Numbered from the stretch's first letter, positions 48,830 through 60,470 are shown. The stretch: 64,000 nucleotides of DNA from Clytia hemisphaerica (GCA_902728285.1 CACVBU010000346.1:537070-601069), one strand, 5' to 3'. The notes: a model not told the origin generated them from the sequence alone. Numbers and translations: made by a program.

Positions 48830-49955
48830 CGGTTAGTGTAAAACGCAGGTCACAGGTCACAGGTCGCAGGTCACAGGTCACAGGTCAGTGATGACAGGTT
48901 AACTCTAATCAATGTCATTGCAGAGGAAAATGTTTGGAAAACACAAAGAATTATCAAAAACATAATTCTCAAGCAATTTCATCCATATAAAACCATTTCA
49001 AACATCAAAATTTAACCATGTGCTTTTATCGATCTTTCGCAGTTTGCGCCGTGTATAACGCAGACCAGAAAATATTTGAAACCATATTATACGTATAACA
49101 GGTATATTACATATTGTAATGTTTGTAAAAATGTTATATGATGGTTACATATAATAAAAGAAATCGCTCTAAAACTACCTTCTCAGAGAACTCACGAGCT
49201 TCTGATTGGTGTAATTTTATATCCAGCCATATTGTTATCATCACATTCGGCATGCTGAATATTTTTGGTGTTTTTCTCTTGTAAGACATGATATTTTGTA
49301 ATTCCGTCAATATTTTTGTCAAAAATTGTCAATAAGTCATTAAAATGACAATTGAATAATTAATTAGTTTCATCCTCCTAAAACCACTCTCTTAGGGACC
49401 TCACAAGCTTCTGATTGGTGCCGTTTTATATCCATTCACACTATCTACATCACATTCTGTATTATAAATATTTTTCGTTTTTTTGTCTGCTCTTGCATCA
49501 TATTTTATGATTCTGTTAATATTTTTGTCAAAAGTTGTCATTAAGACATTAAAATAATAACTGAATTATTAATTAGTTCCATCCTTCTAAAACCACTCTC
49601 TTAGGGTCCTTGCAAGCTTCTGTTTGGTGTCATTTTATATCCATTCACACCATCCACATCACATTTTGTATAATAAATATTTTTCGTGCTTTTGTCTTGT
49701 TAGGCATCATATTTTATGGTTTTGTCATTATTTTTGTAAGTAAGTGTCACTATGTCAAAATAGGTTGTCATTCTATTCAATTGTCATTTTATAATATCTA
49801 AATAGCATGTATTACTTTTTTGTAATTTAATGCGCTATGTATTGATGTTATGTTATGTATATGTTATGATCTTATTTTTTTCCGGTCTGCACTTTGTTGA
49901 CCTGTGACCTGTGACCTGCGACCTGTGACCTGTGACCTGCGTTTTACACTAACCG
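48830..49955. mobile_element. 1.13-kb element with CAGGTCACAGGTC ends and perfect 9-bp target duplication
   Basis: The terminal repeat CGGTTAGTGTAAAACGCAGG continues as CAGGTCACAGGTCGCAGGTC on both sides. AATTCTTCT flanks the element at 48821-48829 and 49956-49964. A 9-bp duplication suggests Mutator-type transposition. There is no transposase frame, and the interior is a 3-copy tandem repeat. It lies across the 3' end of TMEM242. Confidence 0.92.
49165..49790. repeat. About 209-bp tandem repeat, 3 copies, inside the 9-bp-TSD element
   Basis: The landmark CTTCTGATTGGTG (TTTGG in copy 3) recurs at about 49199, 49407 and 49617. It is followed each time by TTTTATATCCA, CATCACATT and AATATTTTTG. 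Confidence 0.9.
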
Positions 49956-50642
49956 AATTCTTCTCTCCATTTTCCATCATCTTCCTTCTTTTCAATCTTT
50001 GTTGGCCAGTTATCAAACTTGTGAACAAATTCTCCATCCTTTGATGGCATAACCCCTTTCATCTTCAAACCAAACTCTTTGGCCTAAAATCAATTTATAT
50101 TTGAAAATTATAAGAGACATAAAACAATCCAATTTGTGAACATTATAGGTTAGGCAGCTTTGTAAACATTCTATAACATTTAGTTGATAGTGACGTGACA
50201 GATACGTCGAAATAATCTGCTTACATAACAGTAGTTTCTTTCTTGTATTTTTACAGAGAGATCAGAAAGATGCCCGGACTATGAAAATAAATTTAGAATT
50301 ATTCTGATTTCAATGTTGTGTGATTAAAGAACTTGGCATTGAAAAGTTCATACTAACAGATGAGACACCAAGAGCTTTTGCCACTCCAAAAATCAACAAA
50401 CCACATCCAGTAACACTGATAGCTGTTCCATATCCCAAAGCTCGTAAAGCTAACCGTGTTCCTTCAGAGTTCAAATTATTTACATCTTTGGGTGCTGACT
50501 TTCGTGCTCTAGCAACTGTCAAACCAAAGCCAGCAAGACCAGAGATTAAGGTGACATAGAAGAGGAATGCACCTCCTTTGACAGGACTAACATCACTGGA
50601 GCTTGGTGAAGGCGGTGTTGGTAACTGCTGATTGTCAGACAT
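49949..50642 (-). CDS. TMEM242: Transmembrane protein 242 (2 exons), stop codon supplied by a transposon
   Basis: Coding exons are 50358-50642 and 49949-50083, with GT-AG joined in phase 0: 420 bp, 139 aa plus stop; human TMEM242 is 141 aa. Family blocks are VKGGAFLFYVTLISGLAGF (first membrane helix), RLALRALGYGTAISVTGCG (second helix), the stretch to KALGV, then KEFGLKMKGVMPS. A proline/serine-rich cytosolic-type N-terminus comes first. In vertebrates the protein is an inner mitochondrial membrane factor for ATP synthase assembly. The last codons are GAA GAA TTC GGT TAG, where GGT TAG belongs to the terminal repeat of the element at 48830-49955. The pre-insertion reading would have been TTC AAA TGA. 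An in-frame ATG 33 bp upstream is an alternative start. Confidence 0.93.
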
Positions 50643-51109
50643 AAAAAGTATTATTCTTCTAAACAAGAAATTCAAAATCAGGTTTTATTAGAGTTGTTTA
50701 CTTCATTACTTATAAGAAACTGAAAGTCAATTTTAGCAAGAAAGCAATGAGCTAGTAAAACATTCCTTTAAAAAAAACTTCCTTGGAGAATTCCATGTCT
50801 ATTTCTAATTTCAATTTCATTTACATATATAAATCTATAATTTACAAAGAAAAGTTCATGTACAAAATATTCAAATATTCCAGAAATTTATGAAGTTCAA
50901 TATGTATAAATCATGTCTAAGATTCACGAATAAATTGTAAAAGATTTTTAGCATATTAAAAAAAAAATAATTTAGTAGATGATGTGTATTCAAAAGACAT
51001 AATTTGACTAATGAGCTTTTAAGATTGTAAAAAAAATCATTCATCGAGTTCATTACTATTTCATGCAAATGGATGTTCATTGGATAATCAATAAAAAATA
51101 AGTATCTTT
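50643..51109. other. TMEM242-RCC1 gene spacer
   Basis: TMEM242 5' leader plus the RCC1-gene 3' UTR, AT-rich. No further gene is recognised. Confidence 0.5.
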
Positions 51110-52887
51110 TCAATCAATGAGTGCTGCCATATGGTAATAAGAAGCTGATACTTTCTTACAATTCATATCTTGGATGCTTTCAACAATCCTTGGTTGATCA
51201 GACCGAAACAAATAGCGGTGACCTTCAGCTTCAGGATGTCCAAGTCTCCCATCACTACCACATCCCCATGTAAAAACATGACCTTTACTACTTAAAGCAG
51301 CACTGCTGATGCCACCAGCCATAACTTGCATTATCGCTTCACCACCAAAACTTTCTCCAGGAATCTCTTGAAAGGTGGTGTGACTTTCTTGATCCCCAAG
51401 GCCAAGTTTACCTTTATAACCATCGCCAGTTACAAAAACTGTGCCTGACTTATTAACAACAAGAGTGTGACCATGATTCTCACCCATTGAGCAGCTGCTT
51501 TGTTTGGCGTTTTGAAAACCAGTAACTAATTGTGGTACTAATACATCTGATTTAGAAGTTGATCCATTTCCTAATGAACCAAAAGCTGCTTTTCCCCACG
51601 TAAATAATTTTCCATCTTCACATATTGCAGTACAATGACAATATCCAGCACTCATGTCAACAATTTTATGACCATTCAGTGCTTCAATTATTTTAGGTTT
51701 TTTCTGTTGGGCCATATCCCCATGTCCGAGCACGCCATTATTACCAGATCCCCAGGAATATGCCACACCCTCAATTGTCCAAGCTAAAGTATAGTTGAAT
51801 CCACATGATATGCCAATAACATTCTTATTGAGATCTACAAGTGAGGGTTGTGTCATGTTTGAGGATGTCCCACAAGCTTTTAAGTGCCCCCAGATATACA
51901 GGGAACCATTATTGTCAATTGCAGCAGCATGCCATAATCCACATGAAATCTAGAACATGTTTAACAAATTTTTAATATTTTAGGAACATGATCTTTAAAT
52001 CATGTGAAGTAATGCTGATTATTAAGATTGAGCTGTTTAATGCGTACAAAATATTAATACCTCTTATAACAGTATTGTTGAATTTGTTATGAAATAATAA
52101 TAAAGTTACAAGCTTTTTTATAAGAAACAGTAAATCTTTGGCTCAAACAGAGATGCTCTTATTTTTTGAAATTTTCAGGCTAGTATGTTCTTAATTTGTT
52201 CTTAATACGCTTAGTTTCTTTAAAACTTTTAAAATAGTTTAAAATCTGTTAAAATCAGTAATGTTTTAACAATTTATGAAATCTGAGGCTCAGTTTGTTC
52301 TCAATTTTTTCTTAGGTTTTGGCCGATTTTCAGTCTTGTGTTCTTATAAAAAAGTGTGAATTTCAATAAATAAATAAATATCAAACTTTCCTGGAACTGG
52401 TTGATTATGACTTAACTGTCATAATAGTATTTTATATATATCAGGTCAGGGAAATTCAAACTAAAATTGACAAACGAATGGAATGATGAGATCTATAAAT
52501 TGTAAAGATGTAAGATTGTTTCATAGAGGTCAATAGACTGAGAAATACACTTCTATAAATTAAAATTAAATCAGGGTAAGAAAATGATATTTAGATGGCG
52601 CTCAGAATTCTTTTTACCTTTGCTAATTTGCTATTCGAAGATATTAAGTTAGAAATGACTTTTGTATGATCATTTTCATCTCCACATCCAAGACGTCCAT
52701 ATTTTCCACATCCAAAAGAAATCAAATAATTCTTATTTGTGAGAGCGCCAGTAAATAAACCACCTGCAGAGATATCAATTATTTGACCATACTGTTTTTT
52801 GATTGGGATGTTTTGTGGTACCAAAACTTTGTCATTTGTTGAAGGTCCAGCTTGTCCATTTTTTGATAACCCCCATGTAAGTAACAT
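51110..52887 (-). CDS. RCC1-repeat (beta-propeller) protein, 2 exons
   Basis: Coding exons are 52618-52887 and 51110-51949, joined in phase 0: 1110 bp, 369 aa plus stop. Seven RCC1 blades are visible, with signatures at the start (LLTWGLSKNGQAG) and near residues 55 (FGCGKYGRLGCGD), 108 (YIWGHLKACG), 150 (YSWGSGNNGVLGHGD), 208 (FTWGKAAFGSLGNG), 265 (VTGDGYKGKLGLGD) and 315 (FTWGCGSDGRLGH). The protein is almost entirely propeller, with no signal peptide, membrane span or fused domain. This family includes Ran exchange factors and many adaptor proteins; I cannot assign an orthologue, and catalytic exchange activity is not shown. The start codon is the first ATG, directly before blade 1. The intron contains an inverted-repeat element. 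Confidence 0.9.
52109..52360. mobile_element. Inverted-repeat element, T(n)-ATAAGAAAC family (RCC1-gene intron)
   Basis: Starts CTTTTTTATAAGAAACAG and ends TGTTCTTATAAAAAAGTG. GTTCTTAAT/TTCTTAGG words recur, with AGGCT and GAGGCTCAG motifs of the family. Confidence 0.7.
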
Positions 52888-54186
52888 TTTATAGGTTAGC
52901 TGAAAGTCTGATTATAAAATTAATTATGAGGGAAAACTTACTCACTCTTGGGAATATTTTTGTCACCCCATTGGAGATGATTTGACAGACATTTTGTAAG
53001 GAAAACTTTATCACTCATCTAAAAACTCGACTGAGTGTATCCCTTCAGTTTAAAGTAAAAAAAAATGTCTGATCGACCGGTTTTGAATAAGAATGTAAAG
53101 CGTAGAAAATTTCAAAAAAATTAATAAACATGGGATACGCCTATTTATTACAAACCATATGGTTGCCGTGAGACGTTACGCTTTTGTATCACTCCAGTGT
53201 GGTATTTGTTACGGATAGGAAGTGTTCATACTCATTTTGGAAAGTTTTGGAGCAAGAAAACGGAACAGTTCAGTTCAGATGAAAATAGTGGAGCAAAACC
53301 ATTTTGATCTATTGTATTTTGCTTTGAAACATCTTCTTTTTTACGTTTCCAATTTTGACGTTCACACAGTGTTTCGGAATAGCGTAGCGTGTATGAACGT
53401 GGTCAAGTCCCACAAGCTTATTTTTGCCATCTGAATTTGTCAGATACAATTGATAGATAATTGATACTTAATCGATAGGATAAAGTAATCGATAAATAAT
53501 CAATACATAATCAATACTTAATCAATAGGATAAAGTAATTGAAAAAAAATCGATATATAATTATCGAACGTGTAAAAATTGTGAAAATTGTTTATCCATC
53601 AATTTAATCAATCGATTATCTATTGATTACCGTCAACTGCTCTAAATTCGGACTATCTTACAAAACATGGGACAGTAATTTGGCCACCATTTCACCGAAC
53701 CTCCAAAGTAATTTGATTTGAGTTAATGAACGGCGTATTAAAAAAAAAATGTCTTTTTCGCACCGAGTAGGCTTTTAAATCGAAATATGAAAGTTGTTCC
53801 GTAGTGGAGCACACGCAAGTGTCTGGAACGAAAAATAACAAATTAGTGGCAAAACGATGGAGTGTTTTTGATGTCACTCGCGCGGCAAGTTACACACTCG
53901 TTATTTGTTAATCCCATGAGGTGATAGGCAGCGGGCATTTTGTAATTCTCCAATCAGCCATTTTGGATGAAAACAAAAAAGTTAAAAAGGGCGCGTTATC
54001 GGTGAAAGTTATCATGACATGTTATGACAGAAAGTATGATTGATAAACTTGGTGCGGTGGAGTTATCAAAACAAATTTGTTGTCAAAGAGCTTTAACAGT
54101 AAGTGAAAATACAGGCCAGATATGCACAAGCCTCAAAATAACGATTCCAAGTGGGTCGGACAAAATGTTCGATCAGGGTTGCTTTA
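52888..54186. other. RCC1-gene upstream region and spacer
   Basis: No gene recognised. At 53464-53545 a 52-bp unit is repeated (CTTAATCGATAGGATAAAGT then CTTAATCAATAGGATAAAGT) within a wider tract of ATCGAT/ATCAAT words to 53635, possibly another word-rich element. Confidence 0.5.
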
Positions 54187-54395
54187 GGGGTTGGTCTAAA
54201 AAGCAGGGTAGCCAATGGGGTAGCCAATTGGACTAGGTTATGGGGTACCTCTTTTTCCCTAAACTTTTGAAATCTGAAACTATTACAACATCGTTAATGA
54301 TTCCATGTAATAAAATTTAAGATTCCTTTCGAACTTCATAGCCACATAGCCTTTTTTCCAAAGGTACTGAACTTTGTTACTTCTCAAGAGACCCC
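54187..54395. repeat. Dispersed repeat, copy B, interrupted
   Basis: Reverse-orientation copy of 14994-15241. It stops at CTCAAGAGACC, where the AAGTATACTT element begins, so it was probably interrupted by that insertion. Confidence 0.75.
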
Positions 54396-56334
54396 CCTAC
54401 CAAAATATTGACTAGAAAAGTATACTTTCAGTATATAGAAAGTATACTGCATTCATACTTTTGCTCAAATTTAAAGATTAAAGTATACTCTAAGTATACT
54501 TACCAAAATCAAAGCATCACTCAAATTAACAAAATGTGTACTGCATTTATACTGCAATCAGAAAGTATAAGTAAAGTATACTGTTTTTATACTTTACTGT
54601 ACTTTACTGTACTTGTTTTTGAAAAAAAAATAAAAATAAAAATAATTAGGTGCATTAGATCAAAAAGTATACTTTAAGTATACTGCCCTTGGAGAGGGAA
54701 AGTTGTTATTTGTTTTGAAATCATTTTTCCTTTGTTAATTTTCATGCATGAAAGATTTTTTTAAAAAGAAAGTGAATCTCATAAAAACTTTGAAACACAT
54801 GAAAAAATTCTCTCATAACATCAGAACATTAAATAAGTGTGGTTTTGTGAGAGAAATTTGTTTTTGACCATTTTTTGAACGTTGAAAGTTTTTAAACATT
54901 TATAAATTTGAAGATGAAGGGTTTTGCTAACGATAAGTAAAGTTCAATGGATGGTGTGCAGCGACCTTGCTTATGTAAGTATAAAGATTACCTGCATATT
55001 ATTCAAAACTAATGGTGCACTATATACCCAGTCTGTGACAGCATGATGAGTCAGGTAGTTTAAGTTAAACCTGGTGTGAGTGGATACAGATTTTCTTTAT
55101 CTGCTAAAGAGCTTTTAAGAATAATTAATACTTTTAGTACTTCTGAAAGTATACTTGCAGTACAAAATAACATATACTTAAAGTATACTGAGTTTTGTAC
55201 CAAAATATTGACTAGAAAAGTATACTTTCAGTATATAGAAAGTATACTGCATTCATACTTTTGCTCAAATTTAAAGATTAAAGTATACTCTAAGTATACT
55301 TACCAAAATCAAAGTATCACTCAAATTAACAAAATGTGTACTGCATTTATACTGCAATCAGAAAGTATGAGAAAAGTATACTGTTTTTATACTTTACTGT
55401 ACTTGTTTTTCAAAATGAGATAAAAATAAAAATAACTAGGTGCATTAGATCAAAAAGTATACTTTAAGTATACTGCCCTTGGAGAGGGAAAGTTCTTATT
55501 TGTTTTGAAATCATTTTTCCTTTGTTAATTTTCATGCATGAAAGATTTTTTTTAAAAGAAGTGAATCTCATAAAAACTTTGAAACACATGAAAAAATTCT
55601 CTCATATAACATCAGAACATTAAATGAGTGTGGTGTTGTGAGAGAAATTTGTTTTTGACCATTTTTTGAACAGTTGAAACATTTATAAATTTGAAGATGA
55701 AGGGTTTGCTTTAACGATAAGTAAAGTTCAATGGATGGTGTGCAGCGACCTTGCTAATGTATAAGTATAAAGATTACCTGTATATTATTCAAAACTAATG
55801 GTGCACTATATGAATGTAATGAATCTTGTTTGTGATTATACTAGTCTGTGACAGCATGATGAGTTAGGTAGTTTAAGTTAAACCTGGTGTGAGTGTGGAT
55901 ACAGATTTTCTTTATCTGCTAAAGAGCTTTTAAGAATATTTACTTTCAATGTTACTTACAGTTACTTTACTGTTACTTTCAATGTATCAGATTAATGGAG
56001 TTTAGTTTTAAAATTTCTTGAAATTCATAAGCCTTATAGGCATGAACTTTTCAAATTTCATTGAAAATGTGTTTTGAATGGCCATGTGGTTAATACTAGC
56101 AACTTCTATGAAAGTATACTTTATTTATACTTTTTTGCAGTATATTTGAAGTACACTTCCATGCAGTATACTTAAAGTATATGGAATATTGTTCCAAAAA
56201 TTTAGTACTTAAAGTATACTTCCCAAAACATCAAAATATATACTGAAAGTATACTTTTAGTACTTCTGAAAGTATACTTGCAGTACAGAATAACATATAC
56301 TTAAAGTATACTGAGTTTTGATAAGGGGGGGGCG
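54391..56334. mobile_element. C-run/G-run bounded element with AAGTATACTT words, internal 800-bp tandem duplication
   Basis: The outer ends are CCCCCCTACCAAAATA and TTTTGATAAGGGGGGG. TACCAAAATATTGACTAG occurs at 54398 and again 800 bp later at 55198, and the following sequence is repeated almost unchanged. AAGTATACTT or close variants occur more than twenty times. Open frames of 89 and 115 codons arise from the repeats and do not look like genes. Confidence 0.8.
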
Positions 56335-56746
56335 TCAAATGTCAAAGTCAGAAAATTCAAGATGTAGTGTTTTTTTAAGCAAATTTAACCTATTGTGAGG
56401 CATTCTGCGCAATTTTTAAGGTCAGAAGTCCAAAATTGGCCAAACCCCCCTGGGGGTACTGATTTGCACTACAGGCAAAAATTGGAAAAAATGGCATTTT
56501 CTGGCCTTTTCAGGCCTATAAATATGTCAAAACTATTGCAAATCTTATTTTTTTCATTTGCTGTACTAAACTTTATGAAGAAATGAAAAAATAATCATAT
56601 TGGGTTGAAAATTTTGCCCATTGGAGCCCTAAACGAGCCGTTTTAAGCCAATTTTGGGTAGCAAAATGCTTTTTAAGGCCAATTTTGCAAGTTCGTAAAC
56701 TTTAAATTGGTTAAATCACATGTCTGAAATTTTCAGAGATGGAATT
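56335..56746. other. Non-coding spacer
   Basis: Moderately AT-rich, with recurring CCAATTTTG/CAAAATTGG words between 56410 and 56700, possibly one more small element. No gene is seen. Confidence 0.4.
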
Positions 56747-56929
56747 CACTGCTAACCCATTATCCGTCGTTCGGGGACATCTGCGTAGTTTAGTCGTTGA
56801 TCATCGACGCTAGGCGTCGAAAACCCGTTGTTACCCGTCGATGATCAACAGTCAAAAAGTTCATTTTAGCAATCAACACTTAGTCGATGGGTTAGTGTCG
56901 GTGAGCAACGCTCTTTTCGAATTTTTTTT

Positions 56930-57245
56930 TAACCTGTCGTTCACCCGTTGTTCGAATGTCAGTGAACAACGCTTTCCTCAAAACTTTTTCCCTATGTTGT
57001 TCACCCGTTGTTCAAGTGTCGGTGAACAACGCTTTTTTCGAAGCTTTTTTTACACTGTTGTTCACTCGTTGTTCGAGCGTCGGTGAACAACAGTCTTTTT
57101 AAAAATGATTTTTAGCGTTGTTCACTCGTTGTTTGTGGTGTCGACGAACAACAGGCAATTAAATTTTTTTCCCCACCGTTGTTCATTCGTTGTTTGAATG
57201 TTGGTGAGCAACGGGACTTTTTATGGTTGTTTTTTCACATCATTC
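56930..57245. repeat. About 60-bp tandem repeat in the left arm (mirrored at 61670-61985)
   Basis: GTTGTTCACCCGTTGTTCG, followed by a GTCGGTGAACAACG block and a T-rich spacer, recurs five to six times at about 60-bp spacing. Each unit contains CGTTGTTCAC and its complement GTGAACAACG, so single units can also fold. Confidence 0.88.
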
Positions 57246-57537
57246 GTTCGTCGTTTGACTGTTGTTTGTGAGTAAAGGGTTTTTCCAAAACTCCTTTTCC
57301 ACTGTGTGTTTTGTTCAAAGTGAGCAATTTTACAAATTTGTTCATTTCACATTTGATTTCAATGGTTTATTGTTCAATGGTAGTTAGAGGGTCTTAGAGG
57401 GTGCTTCAATATTTCTCCTTTCTTCAACTTTATAGGGTTATAGTAAACCCGAAGCCCAGTCTTAAATTTCAATCCCACCCGTTTTCTAAATGACTACTAG
57501 TGTAAATCTTGTATTTTGAATAATTATTTTTCTTTAG

Positions 57538-57816
57538 GTAAGTCATCGGAAAATGAGACAATCAAGACAAAAAACGTATTGGAGCCTTGGTATTGTTTGA
57601 CTGGTGATACACGAAAACGGTACTATCATATATATAAAGATGTGAATCGTGAGTGATATATTTTTGTATCAAAATCTTTTTTGTTTTTTATCGTGTTATA
57701 ACTTATATTCATTTTCAAATTCCGAGGCTGTGTATAGAAAAAGGATCAAGAAAGGTTCTCCGATAATCGTGAAAGCCCTCCCTCCATGTCATGCCTTTTA
57801 TCCAGATCCCATCTAG
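57538..57816 (+). pseudogene. Candidate two-exon conserved coding segment, left arm
   Basis: Candidate exon 1 is 57538-57641 after TTTTCTTTAG and encodes KSSENETIKTK...EPWYCLTGDTRKRYYHIYKD. Candidate exon 2 is 57727-57816 and encodes AVYRKRIKKGSPIIVKALPP through to a TAG stop. Joining them in phase 0 needs donor GTGAAT; the stronger GTGAGT 7 bp later does not keep frame. I do not recognise the family. The mirrored copy keeps the same frame, stop and splice sites, with a 3-bp in-frame deletion. It could be a gene fragment captured by the element or part of its own gene. Confidence 0.4.
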
Positions 57817-58489
57817 ATGGATTACTTTAAGGTCTATTCAAACAGTAATTTAAATTCACCCATCTCTCGATGATCTGATCTCAATTTCAACTGTAAGTGG
57901 AATTTGCTCGAATGACTGTACTAATTGAGGATTTTTTCGGGTTAACTAAGAGGAAGTTAAAATAAGCTCTTGAGTTCTTAATTCTATCCAGAAATTATTA
58001 GTCGATGGAAGTTGTAGAAGTCGTTGATACTTTGTTCTGCATACGTAATTACAATATATGATTTTAGCCTTCATGATCAATTTTCGAAATTTTTCCTTAA
58101 AAAACTGTCTGTTCTTATAAAAATAGTCTCTTTTGATGGTTGATCGAATTTTATTAATTTCGAATTATTTCGACGTTCGAATTGTTTCATTTTACTCAAA
58201 ACTTTCCCACGATATAGACTAAGAATCTAGTACGTTAATTAATCAAGTGGCGTGATAGTCTACCCACGATCGATAGTGATTTTGCCCAGGGGCTTGGCAC
58301 TGACTCTGACGGCCGACAGGGGCGTCCTACTGGCTGGAGTTTGAAAGGTGGACCCTGTCTTGTATAAATGTTTAGTGAATTTGGGAGCTGATAGAACGAT
58401 AAATCCTATAAAGTGGCATAAAAATGACTGAATGTAGGCGAAAATTGACAACATCCTCTAATTTCGAATTTCAAGATCTTTTGTCGAGC

Positions 58490-59120
58490 TAGTGAAGGAA
58501 ACCATTTCATTTGGACAATTAAGTTGGGTGAAAGTGACTAAATTGTAATTTCGTCGGAGAAAAGTAACGAATTTGAAATTTTGGTCGGGGAAACGAAAAT
58601 GTCTCTAGGTGACGAAATTTTTCCCTGACGAAAAAAAAACCCGACTAAATAAAACTCCGACATTTTTTCCCTAGATAAGGTACGTTATGTGCCGCCATTA
58701 AGGGTGCCTTTTTTAGCTCGGAAGTTCCTGTAACTAACTGTAAAGGGTTGAAAAAAATTCAATCACAGTCGCCCTGAGAGTCAGAAAAATTGCGAATTCT
58801 CAAATTTCTTAAAATTCCTATTGAAATCCCAACAGGGGACGAAAATTTTAACAAATCTAGCGGTGAGCTGTGGACCCGGCTGGTCATATTGAGAAATTAT
58901 TTTGAAAAGAAAGTGATTAATCAGCTTTTGTTGGATAAAAAATTCGGGGGAAAAATATGAAATATTTTGGTAGGGAATTAAAAAATCGGACAAAAGTTTT
59001 AGTTACAGAAAAATGTATTGAGAAAGCTAGAGATGTCGTGGAATTTTTTGGACAGGGAAAAATTTCGTCTCAACCAACCTATACATATTTTCGTCCCTCC
59101 TGCCCCCCGGACATTTTTCC
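58490..59120. other. Palindrome centre with GACGAAATTTTTCCC words
   Basis: TCGGGGAAA/GACGAAATTTTTCCC and ACATTTTTCCCC-GATAA-GTACCTT type words recur in both orientations across the unpaired centre, like another word-rich inserted element. No gene is seen. Confidence 0.4.
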
Positions 59121-59379
59121 CCGATAAAGTACCTTCAGTGAAATGAACATGGAATTTACACAACAAAAGGAAATTTTTTTCGAATTTCTTAAAGAATTCC
59201 GATACTCTTCCGTTGAAAAAAAATTTCTTTTGCATCCTGGTTGCTCAAATTCAAAACATGAAAACGCCCTATGTATCGCAGAAATATTATGTTCAAAATA
59301 TGATGAATGGATCAAATCGATAGATTTCTTCAAATATTCATTAAACTAAGTGAAAAAGCACGAAAGTACAAACCCGCAT

Positions 59380-59560
59380 CCAGTTCCCGGAGGGGGGGGG
59401 GTGTAATAGGGTTGCGAGCTGACGGGGGGGGGGGTGCCGCCCGACTCTATCGAACTTTGGACCCTTACCGGGACTAAAAAAGAGAAAACCAAGGAAAATC
59501 TTGTGAATTTTACTACCCTCGGGACAAATTTGACCAAATTTTGATCCTTCAGGGGGTAAA
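59380..59560. repeat. Fragment of a G-run element
   Basis: CAGTTCCCGGA plus a long G run, then GTTGCGAGCTGAC and GGACCCTTACCGGGACT. The last two are shared with the element at 32179-32450. The right end is missing. Confidence 0.6.
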
Positions 59561-60201
59561 AGGTTGAAATTTTGTAGGTGTCAAAATTAAATTTATTTAA
59601 AGCTGAATAAATATTAGGAAATTTACAAAGTTTCTAGGCTTTACTATTTTAAAAGTTATAGACGGTTGTTTTAGGTGAGTGCAAAATAGCCCGCCTTGAT
59701 CCATAAATAGCGGGTTAAAGTTACTGAAGTTAGAAGATTTTAAATACAGAAAAACCGTAAATTTGATCATTTTAACATACCCAAAAACTAAAACCTCGTC
59801 TTCAGCTTAATTCTAAGAGTAAGAATTTTCGGAAAAATGGCCAATAACAAAATCTTTCCGACCCTCAGGGATTTTAGCGCGTCGGAAGAAAATTTATGCA
59901 TCGAGTGTCGGATAGTTACTGCATCTATGCCATATTTGTAGAACGACTCATATTATGAACAACTTAATTTCTAAAATAATTACAAAATTACTAAAATACA
60001 CTATTTTAATATCTGATCTGTTCCATATTGATTTGCTGGTTCTGCTCTGGCTGTCTTCCTGAATTTAAATTAAAGAGCGAAGTATTTAACAAAAATAAAT
60101 TATGGTGGTTTCACAAATCTTTTTGGCTTTTAAGCTTCCTCTAAACTAAATTCCTGCTTAAACACTATAGAGCCTTGGAGAATGAAAATAAAGTAATCCA
60201 T

Positions 60202-60470
60202 CTAAATGGGATTTGGATGAAAGGCATGACATGGAGAGAGGGCTTTCACGATTATCGGAGGACCTTTGATCCTTTTTCTATACACAGCCTCGGAATTTGA
60301 AAATGAATATAACACGATAAAAAACAAAAAAGATTTTGATACAAAAATATATCACTCACGATTCACATCTTTATATATATGATAGTACCGTTTTCGTGTA
60401 TCACCAGTCAAACAATACCAAGGCTCCCATACGATTTTTGTCTTGATTGTCTCATTTTCCGATGACTTAC
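60202..60470 (-). pseudogene. Candidate two-exon conserved coding segment, right arm (mirror copy)
   Basis: Candidate exon 1 is 60367-60470 and exon 2 is 60202-60288, on the minus strand. Lengths are 104 and 87 bp against 104 and 90 in the left arm. Amino-acid differences include KIVWEP for KNVLEP, GPP for KGSP, and FHPN for FYPD. The frame and the terminal TAG are kept. Most differences change the protein, so purifying selection is not evident. Confidence 0.4.

Noticed and set aside
50310-50342. TMEM242 exon 1 reading on past GVSSV
   Set aside because: A donor (TCT/GTTAGT) at 50357 and an in-phase acceptor before KEFGLKMKG give the family C-terminus, so the read-through is intron.
54408-55423. 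89- and 115-codon frames with similar proteins
   Set aside because: They arise from the duplicated AAGTATACTT element. The protein similarity simply reflects the 800-bp DNA duplication.
59143-59349. 68-codon plus frame in the palindrome centre
   Set aside because: No recognisable motif, and overlapping minus-strand frames of similar length. Not supported by a second copy.
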